A stretch of 64,000 nt of DNA from Cyanoderma ruficeps (GCA_008694505.1 VZDJ01007749.1:1974135-2038134), one strand, 5' to 3'; counted from the stretch's first letter, positions 13,773 through 28,000 are shown. Made by a program: numbers and translations. The notes: generated by a model not told the origin, from the letters alone.

Positions 13773-16491
13773 CTTTGAATTCTGAAGCTAGTGGCATAGT
13801 GGCATATAGAGAAAGATCAATTTAGAAAATAGACTGATTTCCTTGTGATGGGATTGGTGGAATAGGAGAAGGCTGGATATTTTCTTTGAAAAAGGAAAAC
13901 AGAAAATTAGATTTTCTTGAGTTCCCATGAGCAATCTGTGTGCAGGCTGCATTTCAAGGCATTTTTGGTTTCTTCATTAGCTGCAGTACACAATCCCTTG
14001 GCTTGTTTTATTGCTGGATCTTCTAAGACTTCTGTTGGCCTATAATTCTCTTTGACTTTCCTATAGTAATATTTTATGCCTCCTGTATGCAATAGCATTG
14101 GTTTTGGCTGCTGTCCTCCCCCTTTTGACCTTCCATCTCTTCTCTCTTCCCAGAAAGAGACCATCTAGCCACATCTCTCCCTCTCCCTCTCCCTTCATCA
14201 CATTTGCCAGTGTTCTTGTTTAGGGTTTTTTAAATTAATAATAAAACCAAGATTAGGCAGCTAGTAAAGTTGCTATACTTACATATGCTGGATTTTAATT
14301 TTTTTCAAAGATAAAATTAAATAATCAGTTGATTGTCTAAAAAGTGCCAACCAGTCAGGTCTTTCTTTATGAGGAAAGATTTTTCTCAGCATTACACTTC
14401 AGGTTGGGATGCCTGATTACAAGACATGGCTTGTTTGTGTTTGGTGTCTTAAAATGCTGCTTGAAGATTTTCTGAGAGAAGTTTCTGGTCAGAGACTCAG
14501 GATTTTCCAGTTTCATTGCCTGTGTAGACTTCATCCAGCCTCATGTAACTGCTGTGGATAAAGATACCCAAGACTCAATAACAGCTGGTACCTTGCAAAA
14601 AATATCACATGTGAATGCTTCACAGAGCTTCCATAGTGGCTTTGTGTGTTTTACCCAAGAGCTCCATAAAATGCAGAAGAGTGACCCTGGAAGATGAATA
14701 GAATGTAATGTGTCTCTCCTGTGACATCATTCTTGATCCCACTAGATTTGAGTTTGCTCTGGGCCAGTGCACCTTCAATTTATATCTGAGTGGGCGTGAA
14801 ATGAGAGAGCTCTAAAAGGAAAAGAGGCAGGGGTCAGTGATAGAGGATGATTATCCTAGTTAAGGTGGATGGTTGTTTTTTGAAATATAGTTGGGAAAAA
14901 TGTGTTTTAGTCCCAGATAAATGTGAAGATTTCAGTATCCTGAAATGGCTAGATGATTATCAGAAACAGAGGTTTAGATTTACATATGTATGTTCTTCCA
15001 GACTAACGTCAAAGTAATTTTTTTATTTGAAGTTTCTTTTTTGTCACTTCTCTGAATAAAATGCTAGAGCTATGAGGATGTACGCTTCGATTTCTGCCCT
15101 TTATTAAATGTTGATCCTGTTTTCCCCATTTCTTGTGTTTCTGGCTGGTGCATAGCCCTGTGACTGTGAGTGGCACACTGTAGTTTTTGATAGTTGCTTA
15201 AGATGCCCATATCTCCACTTGATTTAATTATTCTATCTGTCTTAACTAAATTCAATGTTATGTCTCTTTGCTGAATTATCACCATCCCCCTGCATCTTCC
15301 CGAAGAACTTTAGTATTTCATCTTGACCTCTTTTTCAGATAGTGAATTTACATTAACTTATCTGGATGCAGCCTAATTTATGATCATATTAAACAGGAAT
15401 GAGAAAACTGCTGATTGTGCAGAGCTCCTAATCAATAGTTTTAGTAATATCAAATTATTAATTTCAGTATTTTCTGAATAAAATGTTCTGACTTTTCATG
15501 TCAAGATTGCCCAGTGTTTATAGGGGACTTAGATAATCTGAGAGCATAACGTTTTATTTAATTTGAAACGACATTTTCTTCCTTAGCTGAAAGAAAATGT
15601 GTTTCAAATAAGATCAAATAGGGAGAGGAAAAAAAAAACAAACCAACACTCAAATCTTTATCCTAATAGTGCTTATAACTTTATCATGAAAAACAGTTTT
15701 CTTAATTATCTGAATTTTGTTCTTTGGTAGTGAATTGTGTACATTTTACTAGTCAGAGAAATTATATCAAAACAAAGCTGAGGACATTTTAAAGCCACAA
15801 TAACCACCATCTATTATGAAAGAATTTCAGAATCACTTTTCTGACACTAACTCTCTGTGGTGAAAGGCAGTTTGCCCAATGATGATTCTTTTAAAACACA
15901 CAGCACAACTAATCATTTTACCAGTGAGGATTTTCTCTTCATGACTTCTATCGTAAATCAGACTGATGTAGAATTTTCTATCTAGAAAATGACCCTACTG
16001 GGCAATGGGTCTGTGGTTTCAAAGCTCTTCAGTCTGCTGAGAATGCTCAGCATTCTTGGGGCCTTGCAGCAACTTGGAAGATACTGTCTGATATAGGCAA
16101 ATATCTAAAATTATGCCCTCCCAGTCACCCCTGGATCTCTGCTTAGCCTTAGAAAAGCATAACTTTGTTGCAGCTGTCCTCAAACATCCCATGGGTCAGG
16201 ACATGTCAGAGATATGTCTGACACACCAAGATCTGACAGCATTAGCATGTCACTCACATTGCTTGTAGAAAAGAGCTTGTCCAAAGCATTGCCAGACTAC
16301 TGGAACAGATGTATCTCTGTGATCGGGAAGTATAAATCATGATGGAGCACAGAGACCAAATAAGAACCTGTGTGAGAGACCATGGATGCTGGCAGAGGAG
16401 CAAACTGACATTATGCTAAGTGCCAGTACCTCTGCAATATGGCAATCACCAGCTCTAAGGGCTTTGGTATAATATTGAATAATTCTGGACT

Positions 16492-16603
16492 GGGTTTTGC
16501 TTTGGGGTGTTTTTTGGTTGGTTAGTTGGTTTTTTCGGTTGGTTGGTTTGGGGTTTTTTTTTTTGGTTAGTTGGTTTGGGGATTTTTGGTGGTTTGGTTT
16601 TGA
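16492..16603 (+). repeat. GT-rich low-complexity tract
   Basis: About 110 nt made almost wholly of GGTT, GGTTT and poly-T units. It shares GGTTTGGGGATTTTT and the GTTAGTTGG string with the tract at 6.4 kb. Several closely spaced GG and GGGG blocks could in principle form G-quadruplexes. Confidence 0.8.
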
Positions 16604-19600
16604 TTAAAGAGCTGAGACCACACATGTCGTCTTTAGGGACACTCTCTGGATCTGTGGGGTAAAGGTTGTTCCTGCAGAACAGCCAAGGGCTAGGGGAAGG
16701 GGACATGTCATGTAAATGCTTCTCTTGGTCCCTGTATTCTAGAAACTAGAAAAAGTGTCTGTCATCTTTTCATGGGATACATGTGACTTTAAGATAAATG
16801 CTAGGAGTTAGCTATTACCATGTATCCTATTTAGGGTAAATAGCATCCATTTGTCTTGGGTTTTTTGTGTTCGGATTGACTATAAAATTAACAGGAGACA
16901 TTTGTGTCAGTACATTTGTTCCTCCAGGAATGGATTAGCATTTCCCAAGCGATCCATGTACTTGCCTAACTTGCTTACTATTGGCTTAGAGATAGCTTCC
17001 AAATTCAAGCCCCTACAGCCACTTCTGAAGAGGATCAAAGATGTTTTTCAGGTGTAAGTGTGGTGGAAGGAAGACATCTCAAGCACTTTCACAAAAGTGT
17101 CTTTGAATATTCTAATAAGAGGGACAGTCAGCCTGTTATTACCACATCCATGCAAAATTATAATGGCTAAGGTGATGTAGGAATCTAACAACGAAATGAT
17201 CACTCAGTGTTTGCCTTGCTTTGTGCCATAAAGCAAATTTTCAAACCTCTCTGGCCACTGCTGTTTGGACACAGGACTTTCAGGGTGTTTCACAGGACAA
17301 TAACAGAATCTTCTGACTGCTATTCATTTGTCCAGCAACATGTTGACTGTGCCTTTTTTTTCACACTGGGTTCCTCCTTTGGATAAAAGAATCCATCTTC
17401 ATTCTCTCTCATGTGTGTTCCTTTGCTATGGCCAGAGTTTTGACTCCTATAATTAGATGTGTCATCCCTCAGTCCCGATGGTAAGACAGAGAGGATATGA
17501 GGAACACCATCATCTGATAAAGCTGCAAAGCTTACAAACCTGGAGGAATCTCTTATTACTTGTTCCCAAAGACAAAATAAAAACTGCCTTTATGCCCAGG
17601 AGGAAAGTCTGATGGAAAAGACCTAAGTTCTGTTAACAGCAATTAAGCTTCAGTGAAACACTGACTGCCCTGTGTCTCCTGGTTTGGATGGCATTTTCCT
17701 GCTGTGGGAAACCAGCAGTGCCAGTGAAATAAGGACATCTCATAAGACTTTACTTCCCTTGGAGATAACAGTGTTTGGAAAATTGTGAGGATTTCTCAGG
17801 AGCTCTCCATCTGAGAATATGTAGAAGATGAATGTGTGAGTAAACACTTTCTGTATAAATGTATATGCCATATATATAAAATCATGCTTTAGAAGGGGAA
17901 GATGTGGGTCTAAAATATTTAGTCTATGGAATTAGTAAGAAGAGAATAGGAAAAATACCAGCTAAGTCAGTGACCGAGTAAGATCTTACCCTCCCTGATT
18001 TGGAAAGCAAAACTTATCAGTGTTATTTATGGCCTTTCATGTGTCCATGGAGTCACATCTCCCTGGGGTTCTGTTTATGCTGAGGTCTCCAGCTGGGAAG
18101 GTCTGCTGGAACCTGTTATAGTTAAACCTTAGTCTGGTTCTGTAGGAGATAATGGGGTATAAATATGAATGAGTTAACATACTTGGGGTTTTGATTTGCA
18201 AAAAGTCTTTGATGAAATTCCATGTGAAAACATTCAGGAAGAATTTACCCAGCCCTGGTGGTAAAGGTCGAGTTCTTTGATGGATCAGACTCTATCTTAG
18301 GGAGAACAAGTTCTCAGATTCCCACCTAATGAAAATGGAAGTATGATCATTTAAACCTTGCTGTATATTGAATAACATTGATTTTTTTAATATAAAAGTT
18401 AGAAACCATACATACAGGCTGCAAGAGAGACAAATTAAAGATTACTACAGACAAAAAAGATTAGTGAATGAAGAATTTAAAAAATGTGCTTCATTTGACA
18501 GGCAATGAAAAAAATGGAGAAATGAAATGTTTAAAAATCTATAAAGGTATTTTGAAATAAAAGCACTTAATAATCCTAAATTTTTATTTTTTTGAAAGTC
18601 AGAAAATATTGGTTTTGTGTAATTTATTGGCATTTTTTTTCTAGAATAACAGATTTCACAAAATCTTCATTTGCTTAAAAAACATTTTAATCAAACAAAG
18701 CATTTTTCATTCTTATCCCAGAGTTAAGAAAACAACTGACTCTGCCAGATATGCATCGTAGCAGTAAATGCAAAGTTGATCTATGAAAGATAATGCACAT
18801 GGGTGAGATAATCTGAATTTTCATAGAAAATATTTTTAATTGATTGCATTGGTTCAAGACAAAGGTTTAAGGCTGTACACAGCTCAGGCATTTTTTTGAC
18901 TATCTGTAAAAAAACAAGTTCTGAGAATGTTTAGAAAGTTAAAGAAAATATTAATGGAACTATAATGGTCCACTTTCACTTTAAAGGATTGGTGGTCTGG
19001 CTGGCTTTTTTTCACATTCCCATTTCATTTTATTTTTTCCCATTTGTATTTAAAAGTAAGGTTAGCGATAGAAGCGCTTAAGAAATTAGAAATTAAAATG
19101 TCCTGGGTCAAGTCTGCTTCTTTGCATAAATTGTTACTCTTACAGAGTAACTTAGAAGAAACATCTTACCCTTAAGAAATTTTCTTTTGCTTTCAGTCCA
19201 AACACTTTCCAGTTCATCCCACTTTTTTCTTACATGTTTTCTTCAGAATAGTCTTCTCATTTCTCTGCTCATCATAATAACCTTTCTTCAATGCTTTTTT
19301 CTGTTTTGAATTTGGTTTTCAACTGCACATACGTTTGAAAATGGACCATAGTGAGAACACTAGGGCCTCAAGGATATATGACAACACTAATGCAGATATT
19401 AATTCTGTATTTTAAGACCTTAATTTTCTTTTTCATACCTGAGAACTGGAAAGCCCAATGTCATTGTGCAGTTGACTGCCTTTGAATGTCTTTCCTCATG
19501 AATTCTCTATCAGAGTATCCCAATTTAGGGCAAGAAGAGGTATGACTGGTCCCATATCTTAAGTGTGTGACCTGCACTTTGTAGTATAAGCTTTGGTGTC

Positions 19601-21234
19601 ACTTCTGTTAATTCAGAAGGCCTCTGTTCTCCTTGACTGCTATCTGCAGCCTCTTCAGCATTACAACCATGTCTACTTTGATGTCATCTACAGATTTCAT
19701 TGTCTGGATGGCACTTTATACTAAGATCACTGCAGAAAACGCAAAAGATGGTTTATTGTGGAACTCAGCTCGGGTGCTTTCTTTGGAGTTGCACCGAGGT
19801 AGTTTTTCTGGGGGAAAACCATTGTTTTTCCTTGCTATTGTGTCTGCAGTGGCTTTTGTGGTAGCTCCTACGGCACAGTCTAATGCAGTTTGGGAATTCA
19901 CCATGGTATTCGTCTTGTTAACTCCATGTAGAACACACATGGAGTTTATCACGTTTCTGTGACTAAAACACACGTTGGTCTTCCACTCATTCAACTAGAT
20001 GGCATCAGTTCCCTAAAATACGAGGAGAGATTTGGCACATCTGACCCACCTACTATTTCTTGAGGCTTTTTATTTTTCAGATATAGTTAATATAGCAGGG
20101 AACATAAGGGCCAGAATGTGGTACAGTTGACACATTGGCAGGTCTGAATGTGACAAGCAAGGACTGCTTATCATCTGCATGAATGATTCACCAAGAAGCT
20201 GAAGAAGACACCGAATGAAGTGGGAGTTGCAGAGAGGAGACAACTCCAGTGCTGGTTCCTGGAAGGAGATGCATCCTGGGAAGATGGGAGCCTCGATGTG
20301 ATGCAAGACAAGCAGTACCTGAATTCAGAACCTGTCAATAGCTACAGCAGCAGGGTATCAGTCTCCACATGACTCAGAGGAAGGAGAGAAAAAAACCTTC
20401 GTTCAATGCTATAACTTGGATTTTTGTTTTTTATTCATTCAGCTTTTCCCCATAAAATTTTTCACTCCTGTATTTTTTCCACAGTTGATCCATGATTTGC
20501 TAAATGGCATCATATCAAAATAATTTTCTTCATCTGAAAACTAGTTGGCTTGTCAAATACAGCAGTTTAACTAGCCTAACATGATTTAGTAAGTTTTGCA
20601 TTTTATCTCATCTTCCAATTGCTTTCATGTCTTTAATTATTTCTTATAAAATTTATTCTAAAGCAGTATGTATGGCTAAGGTCAGACTAAACACTTCAAC
20701 TGGATAGTTTTTAAATTCTTTTCATGTAAACTAGTACATTATTTGCTCTCTACTGCAAGAAATAACATGTCTCTTTGGATAGCTGGATTTAAAAACTCCT
20801 GGCTTCTAATTTTTAATCTCTGGGATAGAGATCATCTTTCTCACTTTCTGGCCAGACAAGTTCAGTAAGAATATGTGCATTGCTTTTTTCTGAGCTGTGG
20901 AGATCTAGATTAGACACATTCCTGTTAGTTTATTGAATCTGCTCCTTTGGATCACCATCAGCCTTCCTATAAAGTAATTCTCCCTGACTCCATGATCTCT
21001 TTTTGTTTATAGCACTTTAGAATCTCTGTGTTTTGAATTTAGTTTATGTTCTTTGGGAGCTTCTTTGGGCTTAAGTTCTGCCAACTTTTCTTGAGTATTT
21101 ATTTATTTTTCTAATTCTGAAAGGCACTGCTTTCTTTACTGAGCAAGTCTGGGGTTTTAACCTCCTGTAACATAACCTGTTGATAATGCAGTGTATATAG
21201 ATAGTGTATATTTTAATCTTGCATGTGCAAACTC

Positions 21235-21250
21235 ATATATATATATATAT
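21235..21250. repeat. (AT)8 microsatellite
   Basis: Uninterrupted AT dinucleotides in AT-rich intron. Confidence 0.85.
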
Positions 21251-22344
21251 AGTTATTTTAATATTTTATAGAATTTCCAAGTGTCATTCCTGGCTAAATC
21301 TAGCCCCTTATACTGATTGCATAATCTGACTTCCTTCACCTTATCAAATTCTTTTTAAATCAAGAATCTGATTTACAGGCTTATTTTTAGTTGTCCTCAT
21401 ATTAATTTAAGTCAAGTCCTGATCACTCAATCAAAAAATGTTTCCTACAATTAACTTTTCTATGATGTTTCCAACTTATCCAAAGTAAAGATTGCGTTAT
21501 TTTTTGTTCGTTTTGTCTGGACAAAATCCTCAGTGAGGCTTTCCTATTGTAGGAAGCTGATATCTACCTATATTCATGTTATTGTGTCCAGTTATAATAT
21601 TAATAAAAGAAGGCATTATACAGAATGTTAAAAAAAATGGCATGGAGAACTAAAAATAAGACAAGGAGTTGTTTAAAACTCAATTCAGTAAGTTCTCCAG
21701 AGTAAAGATGGAAGAAACTATTCTGGAAGAAGCAGGAATCAAAATACATGAAAAATTCATCTAAGTTAGTGAGACACAAACCAGCAGCTAAGTGATGGAT
21801 GTAACTAGGCCAGTGTGCTACCTTGCCTTTGTAATTGCACAACTGATTTTGTGCATGTTTTTCTCGTTTCATACAGCTCTGACTGCTTTTTGGTTACGAT
21901 TAAAGGTATTTGTCAGCATGCACCCAGGTCTCACTTTCTGTATAATTTTATTGTCGATGTGAAAGATTGATGTTAACAAAAATGGAAGTTTATTTTCCCA
22001 TTCTCTTTGGGTGAGCCTCTGTTGCAGCTTACCCAAAGTCAAAGAATTACTATTTTTTTCTTTAAAGCAATACTGCCCTTTGAGAGATTATGAGATTGTT
22101 CTATCCTGCTGCTGTCTTTAAATAAAGAAACTAGGTGATACCCAAACAAAGCACTACAGTAAGTCTCTTTTTAAAAAGTGATTTCAGTAAAATTTCCCAA
22201 ATCAGCTTTTTAATTTGACAACTTATGAGGTCTTTCTGTCAGATAATGCAATGTAATAATGCTTCTCTGAGTCTGCAGACAGGTGTTTTTTTTTTCCCAT
22301 TATTTTTCATCTTGGATATCCCAATGAAACACAAAGGCTCATCC

Positions 22345-22501
22345 CTTCTTAGGCTTGTTAGAGCCTGTAATTAAATTCAGATCTTGATAAAATGTGTGGC
22401 ACAGTTGTCATTACTAGATCACAGAAGGTATAACACCTTTCAGCTAAATACAGCAAGGTGGCACAATGGAAGGAGAAAGAAAATGTCAAATGAGCAGTGA
22501 T
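22345..22501 (+). repeat. Left arm of a perfect 157-bp inverted repeat
   Basis: Compared base by base, this 157-nt block is the exact reverse complement of 25430-25586. The match starts at CTTCTTAGG and stops at GCAGTGAT, and both edges are abrupt. The arms are not simple sequence. I see no TG/CA ends, no A tail and no target-site duplication outside the arms. See the right arm and the finding on this repeat. Confidence 0.97.
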
Positions 22502-23100
22502 TCAGAAAAAGGTTTTTAAAATACTGAAAGAAACAGAGATGTGCTCTTTTCATGTCTTTTGGCAGAGGATGGGCCAATACCTACTTACCATAATTGGGCA
22601 CAGGGTGATATGGAAATGGAATTTCTGGAGACAACAAGCTCCAGGGATTCAAGTTAGAGGAATAAAATGGGAATGAAAACAGACCTAAGAATGAGACATG
22701 GCAAATCTGTCACAGCTGGTCCCTTTCTCCCCTTCATGAAATCCCTTATCTATTAACAATTCCCAAAAGTCAGATCACAAAAGATGAAATATTGCCAATA
22801 CTTAGAGGTTCGTTTACCAACTTGCATTTGTCTTGACATAGGTTTTCTGTGTAACCTGCATCATACTTACCCAATCTAGTAGGGTGAGTTAGAAATGGAG
22901 GATTAACATCTTGTCAGTTAAGAAGAGAACAATTTACTCAAACTCTTCCCCAAGGAATTTTATCTGCATAGTTTCCTTAATAATATGGAATGGTATCTCT
23001 GATGGCATCAATGATTTAAAAGAAATTCCTCATTCTTCTTTTCTTTCCCAGAGGCAGGACCGCATTGTCAGTGCAGAGATTTGAGCAGATTCCTTTGTTT

Positions 23101-23230
23101 CTTTTCCCTCCCAGCCCCCAGTGGGTTTGTAGCTGTCTCATTACACAGGGCTTTATATAACGCTAACGCGTCACTCGCTGAGACAAACCAGTAATTCACT
23201 CACCCCAGTGAAATGACTTCCGTGTAACTC
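23101..23230 (+). promoter_or_regulatory. Possible promoter-like patch (TATA plus CpG cluster)
   Basis: A TATATAA box at 23154-23160 follows a pyrimidine-rich segment and is directly followed by several CpGs within about 20 nt (ACGCTAACGCGTCACTCG), in an intron that is otherwise CpG-poor. The arrangement resembles a small TATA promoter on the + strand. It lies in the spacer of the 157-bp inverted repeat. No open frame or exon that I recognise follows, so this is a weak candidate only. Confidence 0.2.
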
Positions 23231-25390
23231 TTAAGTTGGTATGTTTGTGACAGTGCCCCTTTCCTGAGGTGCCTCCCTGCATGAGCACACACACGGGTCT
23301 GCTCTAAGACTCCCACTAAAGCTCCCACTGGCTGGTTGAGCATGCAAGAGCAGAGTACAATGCTGTACTCCTGCAATGCACTCTATTTCCATTATCTTCT
23401 GGGGCAAGCCTGGAGTCAGTCTGCAGTGGGAGCCTTTCTCAGGACAGAACAAATCAATGTGGTGTTGAGCCTTCCAACCAGACAATCTATCATATGGAAA
23501 ACAAAATTAATTTCTCTGCAGTGCTATTGTGTTTTAGGTGCTCTCAGAAGATGAGGTATTTTTTTATTTGGGCACATTCGTGCATGTGTCCCCGATATAT
23601 TTTACTGGTGGCATGAGGTGTGACAGCAGTATAGTACTTTATGTCTGCAGGATAAGAACTTCCATTAAACTAACTAATTCAGAAATAGTCACTATAATTC
23701 ATACTGCAGCAGGGAAAACAGCAACTTGCTCTGTCCTAGATATATTTTCCAGAGAGCGAACTGCATTAAACAGGTATCCAGAAGGACACAAATCATTGCT
23801 GTCTGGAACAAATGAGCATGCACATTCTTTAGAGTTTCTTTCTCCCCTTTGTGCCCTGTGAACAGGGGAGAGAAGGTGGACACCCATCTCTTCATCCTGT
23901 AGTCTGGTTAGATTTCTTCAGTCTTAAGCCCTGTTGGTTAAAAAACATACAAACAAACAAAAAAGTTTGTGCAACTGCAGTGTCCACGCTGTCAAAATAT
24001 TTTTTTTTCTGTAATATTTTGGATTTGAGATTAATGGCACCTTAGCTGCAAGAAATTCTACTGTTGTATCATATCATGCATATACAATTAAGTTCAGTGT
24101 TTTCCAGGGGTGTTCAAAGAGCTGCCTTGACCCTAGCAAGGTATAGCTAAGCCAGAGGATAGGGTTGTTTTGGGTTTTTTTCAGCCCATCCTACCTGTCA
24201 AAAAAGAAAACCTTGTATGATTTATATAACCTAAAACTCTTATGAGCTGCACAAGAGGCAGATTGTGTAGTATACAGAATTTCAAATAAATTTGAAGCAG
24301 AAATTGAATATCCCTCAGTGTATCAGAAGCATGAAATGTTGTAAAGGGCATCCTAAATTCAGCCCCCTACATGCAGAAGTTAACTGAATTAAAGGCTATG
24401 AAATTATGCATTTACAAATTGGTTTAATTGAGATGTGAATGGTTTATTTTCCTCAGTGAACTATTTCTAAGGAGTTAAATGGCTTTTCTGGTGCAGCAGC
24501 GGGTTTAGTGGGTATTAAAAAAATGAATGAAACACTATCATCAAGGTTAAATATATATAAAAACAATTTTGATTTTACTGTTTTACAGATCTGATGGGCA
24601 TTAAAGAGGAGAGGTTTAAATTTTTTGATTTGCAGTTTACACAATAGGGAGAGAATAATAAATATGTTCTTTGCAAAAGAACAAATGGTGCTAAAAATAT
24701 GACTGTAGCTGGGTACTGGGCTAAATCTTTTAAGTATACTCTCATTTTCAGAGCACAGCAATTGCCTGCCTCATAGCAGTTTTCAACCAAAGGATTCTTT
24801 AGCATCTCACTTCAGGGTCCCAGTCCTGGAGCTTCTCTCATGTAAGTTCAAGTGAGGATTGTGTCTGAACTAAACTAGAAACTCAGTTATGACTGCACTA
24901 TCAGTTCCAGAAAGCTGTGGTAGAATATGGTGCACATGAAGGATTTGGGCAGAGAGGTTTCAGACTCAGTTTCAGCATTCCTCCTCCCCTTTTATTAAGT
25001 TCTCTGGTGCTCATGGGTATCCTGTGTGTAAAAATCATCCTTTAAGAGCCAATCAGAGAAGACTGATTGATTGCAGTCAGAGAAGAGCAAGACTGTAGAG
25101 AGTGGTGTGGCAGTCACTTTGGGGAGCCTGCACGTCACAGCCACATATCTCATTTTCAATCTCAAATTTAGTGGATGTTCCTCCTCCAAGTGGTGAGCAA
25201 TGAATGTAGTTAATTTTTCATTAGCCAGCCCGAGGTAATAAGCTCAGTATTGCATACAACTGAAGGTTTTCAGTGAGGGACACTCACTGACTGGAACATC
25301 CCCAGCCACTGGGGCTCTCTGCTGGCTCTAAAAAGCTGATGGCAATGTAGGAAGTGTCCTGGAGAAATAGAATTCTAAGAATCTACTTAT

Positions 25391-25399
25391 GGGGGGGGG
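25391..25399 (+). repeat. G9 homopolymer next to the inverted-repeat arm
   Basis: A run of nine G lies 30 nt before the right arm of the inverted repeat. Such runs often lower sequencing accuracy, so this is relevant to judging whether the nearby junction is real. Confidence 0.8.
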
Positions 25400-25429
25400 T
25401 CTCATCTTCCAGGTTGCTCTGTATGAAGC

Positions 25430-25586
25430 ATCACTGCTCATTTGACATTTTCTTTCTCCTTCCATTGTGCCACCTTGCTGTATTTAGCTGAAAGGTGTTA
25501 TACCTTCTGTGATCTAGTAATGACAACTGTGCCACACATTTTATCAAGATCTGAATTTAATTACAGGCTCTAACAAGCCTAAGAAG
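25430..25586 (-). repeat. Right arm of a perfect 157-bp inverted repeat
   Basis: Exact reverse complement of 22345-22501 with no mismatch in 157 positions, leaving a 2928-nt spacer. The sequences next to the arms differ at once on both sides. Perfect identity in neutral intron sequence implies either a very recent origin (inverted duplication, templated repair insertion) or an assembly artefact. Confidence 0.97.
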
Positions 25587-28000
25587 TGTGACTGTGAAAA
25601 AGGAGTTTATGGAAATGGCTTTGTGGGCACAAAAGGCTAAAGCATGAAGAACTGGGGAGGATTTTATCACCTTTTGCAGCACTTTGAAACAAGCTCTGGA
25701 ACAGGTATCAGTCTGTACCTGGGGTCTGTGGTTCTATGGAAGGAAACAAATTGGTGTGTGTGTGTAATGAGATCTACAGAGAGGCACAATCCTATGTGCT
25801 TTACACTGTCAAAAAAGAAAACTATGCAGTCACTTGATTACAGTCTAAGTGCTTTCAGGAGGAAAAAACAGTAGATGCTTACAGTGCTCTTTAGACGTTC
25901 CTAGAAAGCTGTAACCAGAGCTAAGAAATTCATGGAAGAAATGAGCACAGAATATCAACACCGAGCCGCTTCTGAGAGATTTACCTCATGGTGTGTCATC
26001 ACATCAGGAGAAGGTGGTTTCCTGGAAGTCCTGATTGAGCTGGTTATAGGCTATAAATTAACCAAAGAATAGCTTCATGGCTGAATATCTGTTTTAGTAG
26101 GTCAACAGTTATATCCTTTGATGTGCAGATGACATCAGTCCTATGTCTTAGGAGTGTATTATCAATATAAGAATAATGCCACTGTGTTCATAATACAGCT
26201 ATAGCAATAACTTTCCAGTAATTGAAGTCAGAGTAGAAAAAAAAAGTTTCCACGTATACTTTCTATATCCAGAAACACTGTGCTAATCAACAGCTATGTG
26301 ATGCCTGAAACATGTCAGTACTATCAAACTGAGAATGTGCTTGCAAAATAGCAGAAAGAGAATACTGGAAATATTACTTGAATCCTGAGACATCATTTAT
26401 CCTTCTCTTTCTCAGCTTTGTATATTTATGCATCCATAAATCCTGATAAATTCCTGTAAGGAATGATTCTTAGTTAACTGCTTGCTTATCCATTCTGCCT
26501 GATAGCTCACGGTTTGTTGCATGTAATTTTTGCAGTAGTTGACTTTAGTTAAAGAGCATTCCATGGAGTAAGCCTGCATGCAGCTTTTCCAGCTGAGCTG
26601 GTGAGATGAGCCATGCTGCAGAAGTGTGTCAAAAATAATCTGCTGCCTGTACACTTCCCTTATCTGTCATAGCTCTGTGGATGTGAGCACCATAGGGGTT
26701 CTGTGCAGAAAACAAAATGGGATGTTACTCCAATCCTTGTCAGAATCCTCTTTTAGCCTTGTACTTTATTGGTGGTAACAATCCACCCTAGCAGTTAGAC
26801 ATATTTTAGTGTTAATTGAATATATTTCAGCCTCAGAGGTGAAACTTTGTTTCTAAGTTTTAGTGTTCTGCTTTAGAAGCAGTGGCAAATCCGTGAACAT
26901 ATGAATAAAAGCAAGGACAGGAGGCAGCTTCCTTTTCTCATCTAATCTACTGAGTCCATGCCAGTACTTTCATGGGTGATGATGGACAGTAGATTGATGG
27001 ACTGATGCAGTCCTTCCTGCTCAGAGGGCTGAATTTTATCTTGAAATATGCTTATTAAACTGGAATGTATTAATATTTTATTAGTAAGTCATCTGCCTAT
27101 TTTAGCTGTTAGTGTATTATCTGCTTTGAATTAGATACTTATTTAATACTTCACCTTGCTCAGTACCATCATTTAGAAATAAAAATAATTTAAATAGCAT
27201 ATTACATTATAATTAATAATGCATTAGTGCTTTGTGTTAGAGAAGCTACAAGAGTTCATAAAGATGGAAAGATGATAATAGCCTTATTTAACTTCAACGT
27301 GGTGGGTTTCAGTATGTTTTTAAAAGGTCAAGTGGTTCCCTGAGAAAAAGTAGATGTGTAAATTGTGCTAGCAGAGCTATTTTCTTTCTAAAGTTGATCT
27401 TTTGCCCATTTAACATTGCATAAGTGTTTCAAAGTAGAAGTCAGGTCTACACTGTGGGTATTGCAACAGCCAATGAATTTTGTAGAACAAAATGAAAAAT
27501 TAAATATATTGACAGTTGAATAGTGATTATCTATTTCCTTGCAATTCCATATATGCTTAAATAGTTCAATATTGATTGTCTCTTCATTCTGGTGTTTCAG
27601 CTCAGATTTGCTCTGAAAATCAAGCCAATAAATTTAGACCTACATGAAAGTTAGCTGCCAGCTCTGCACTGCCTATCCAAAATGTGGCCTTGTTAGCTTT
27701 CAAAACAGAGTGCTTCCTGATATGAAAGTGTGTCCCGAGCAAGAGCTTAAAGCATAGGGGTGTCTTGTTTTAGCTGGTGCGGGATCCACATGTTAGGACT
27801 GACTTTGGAGTCACTGGCTTTCTCTTCTGGAGGCCCAAGGCTACCTTGACACGGTCTGTCATCTGAAGATATCCCAGGAGAGATCTGTTCAAAGACATCT
27901 TCAGCTATGGAAAGGACCAGAAAATTGCTTCTGTGCTCCATGCTCAGTGTGTCTTCATGGACTTTTGAAGAATAGGGTGCACTGAAATGGGCTTTCCACA

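Noticed and set aside
22345..25586. Inverted repeat as terminal repeats of a DNA transposon
   Set aside because: No target-site duplication outside the arms, no typical terminal motif and no transposase-like frame in the spacer.
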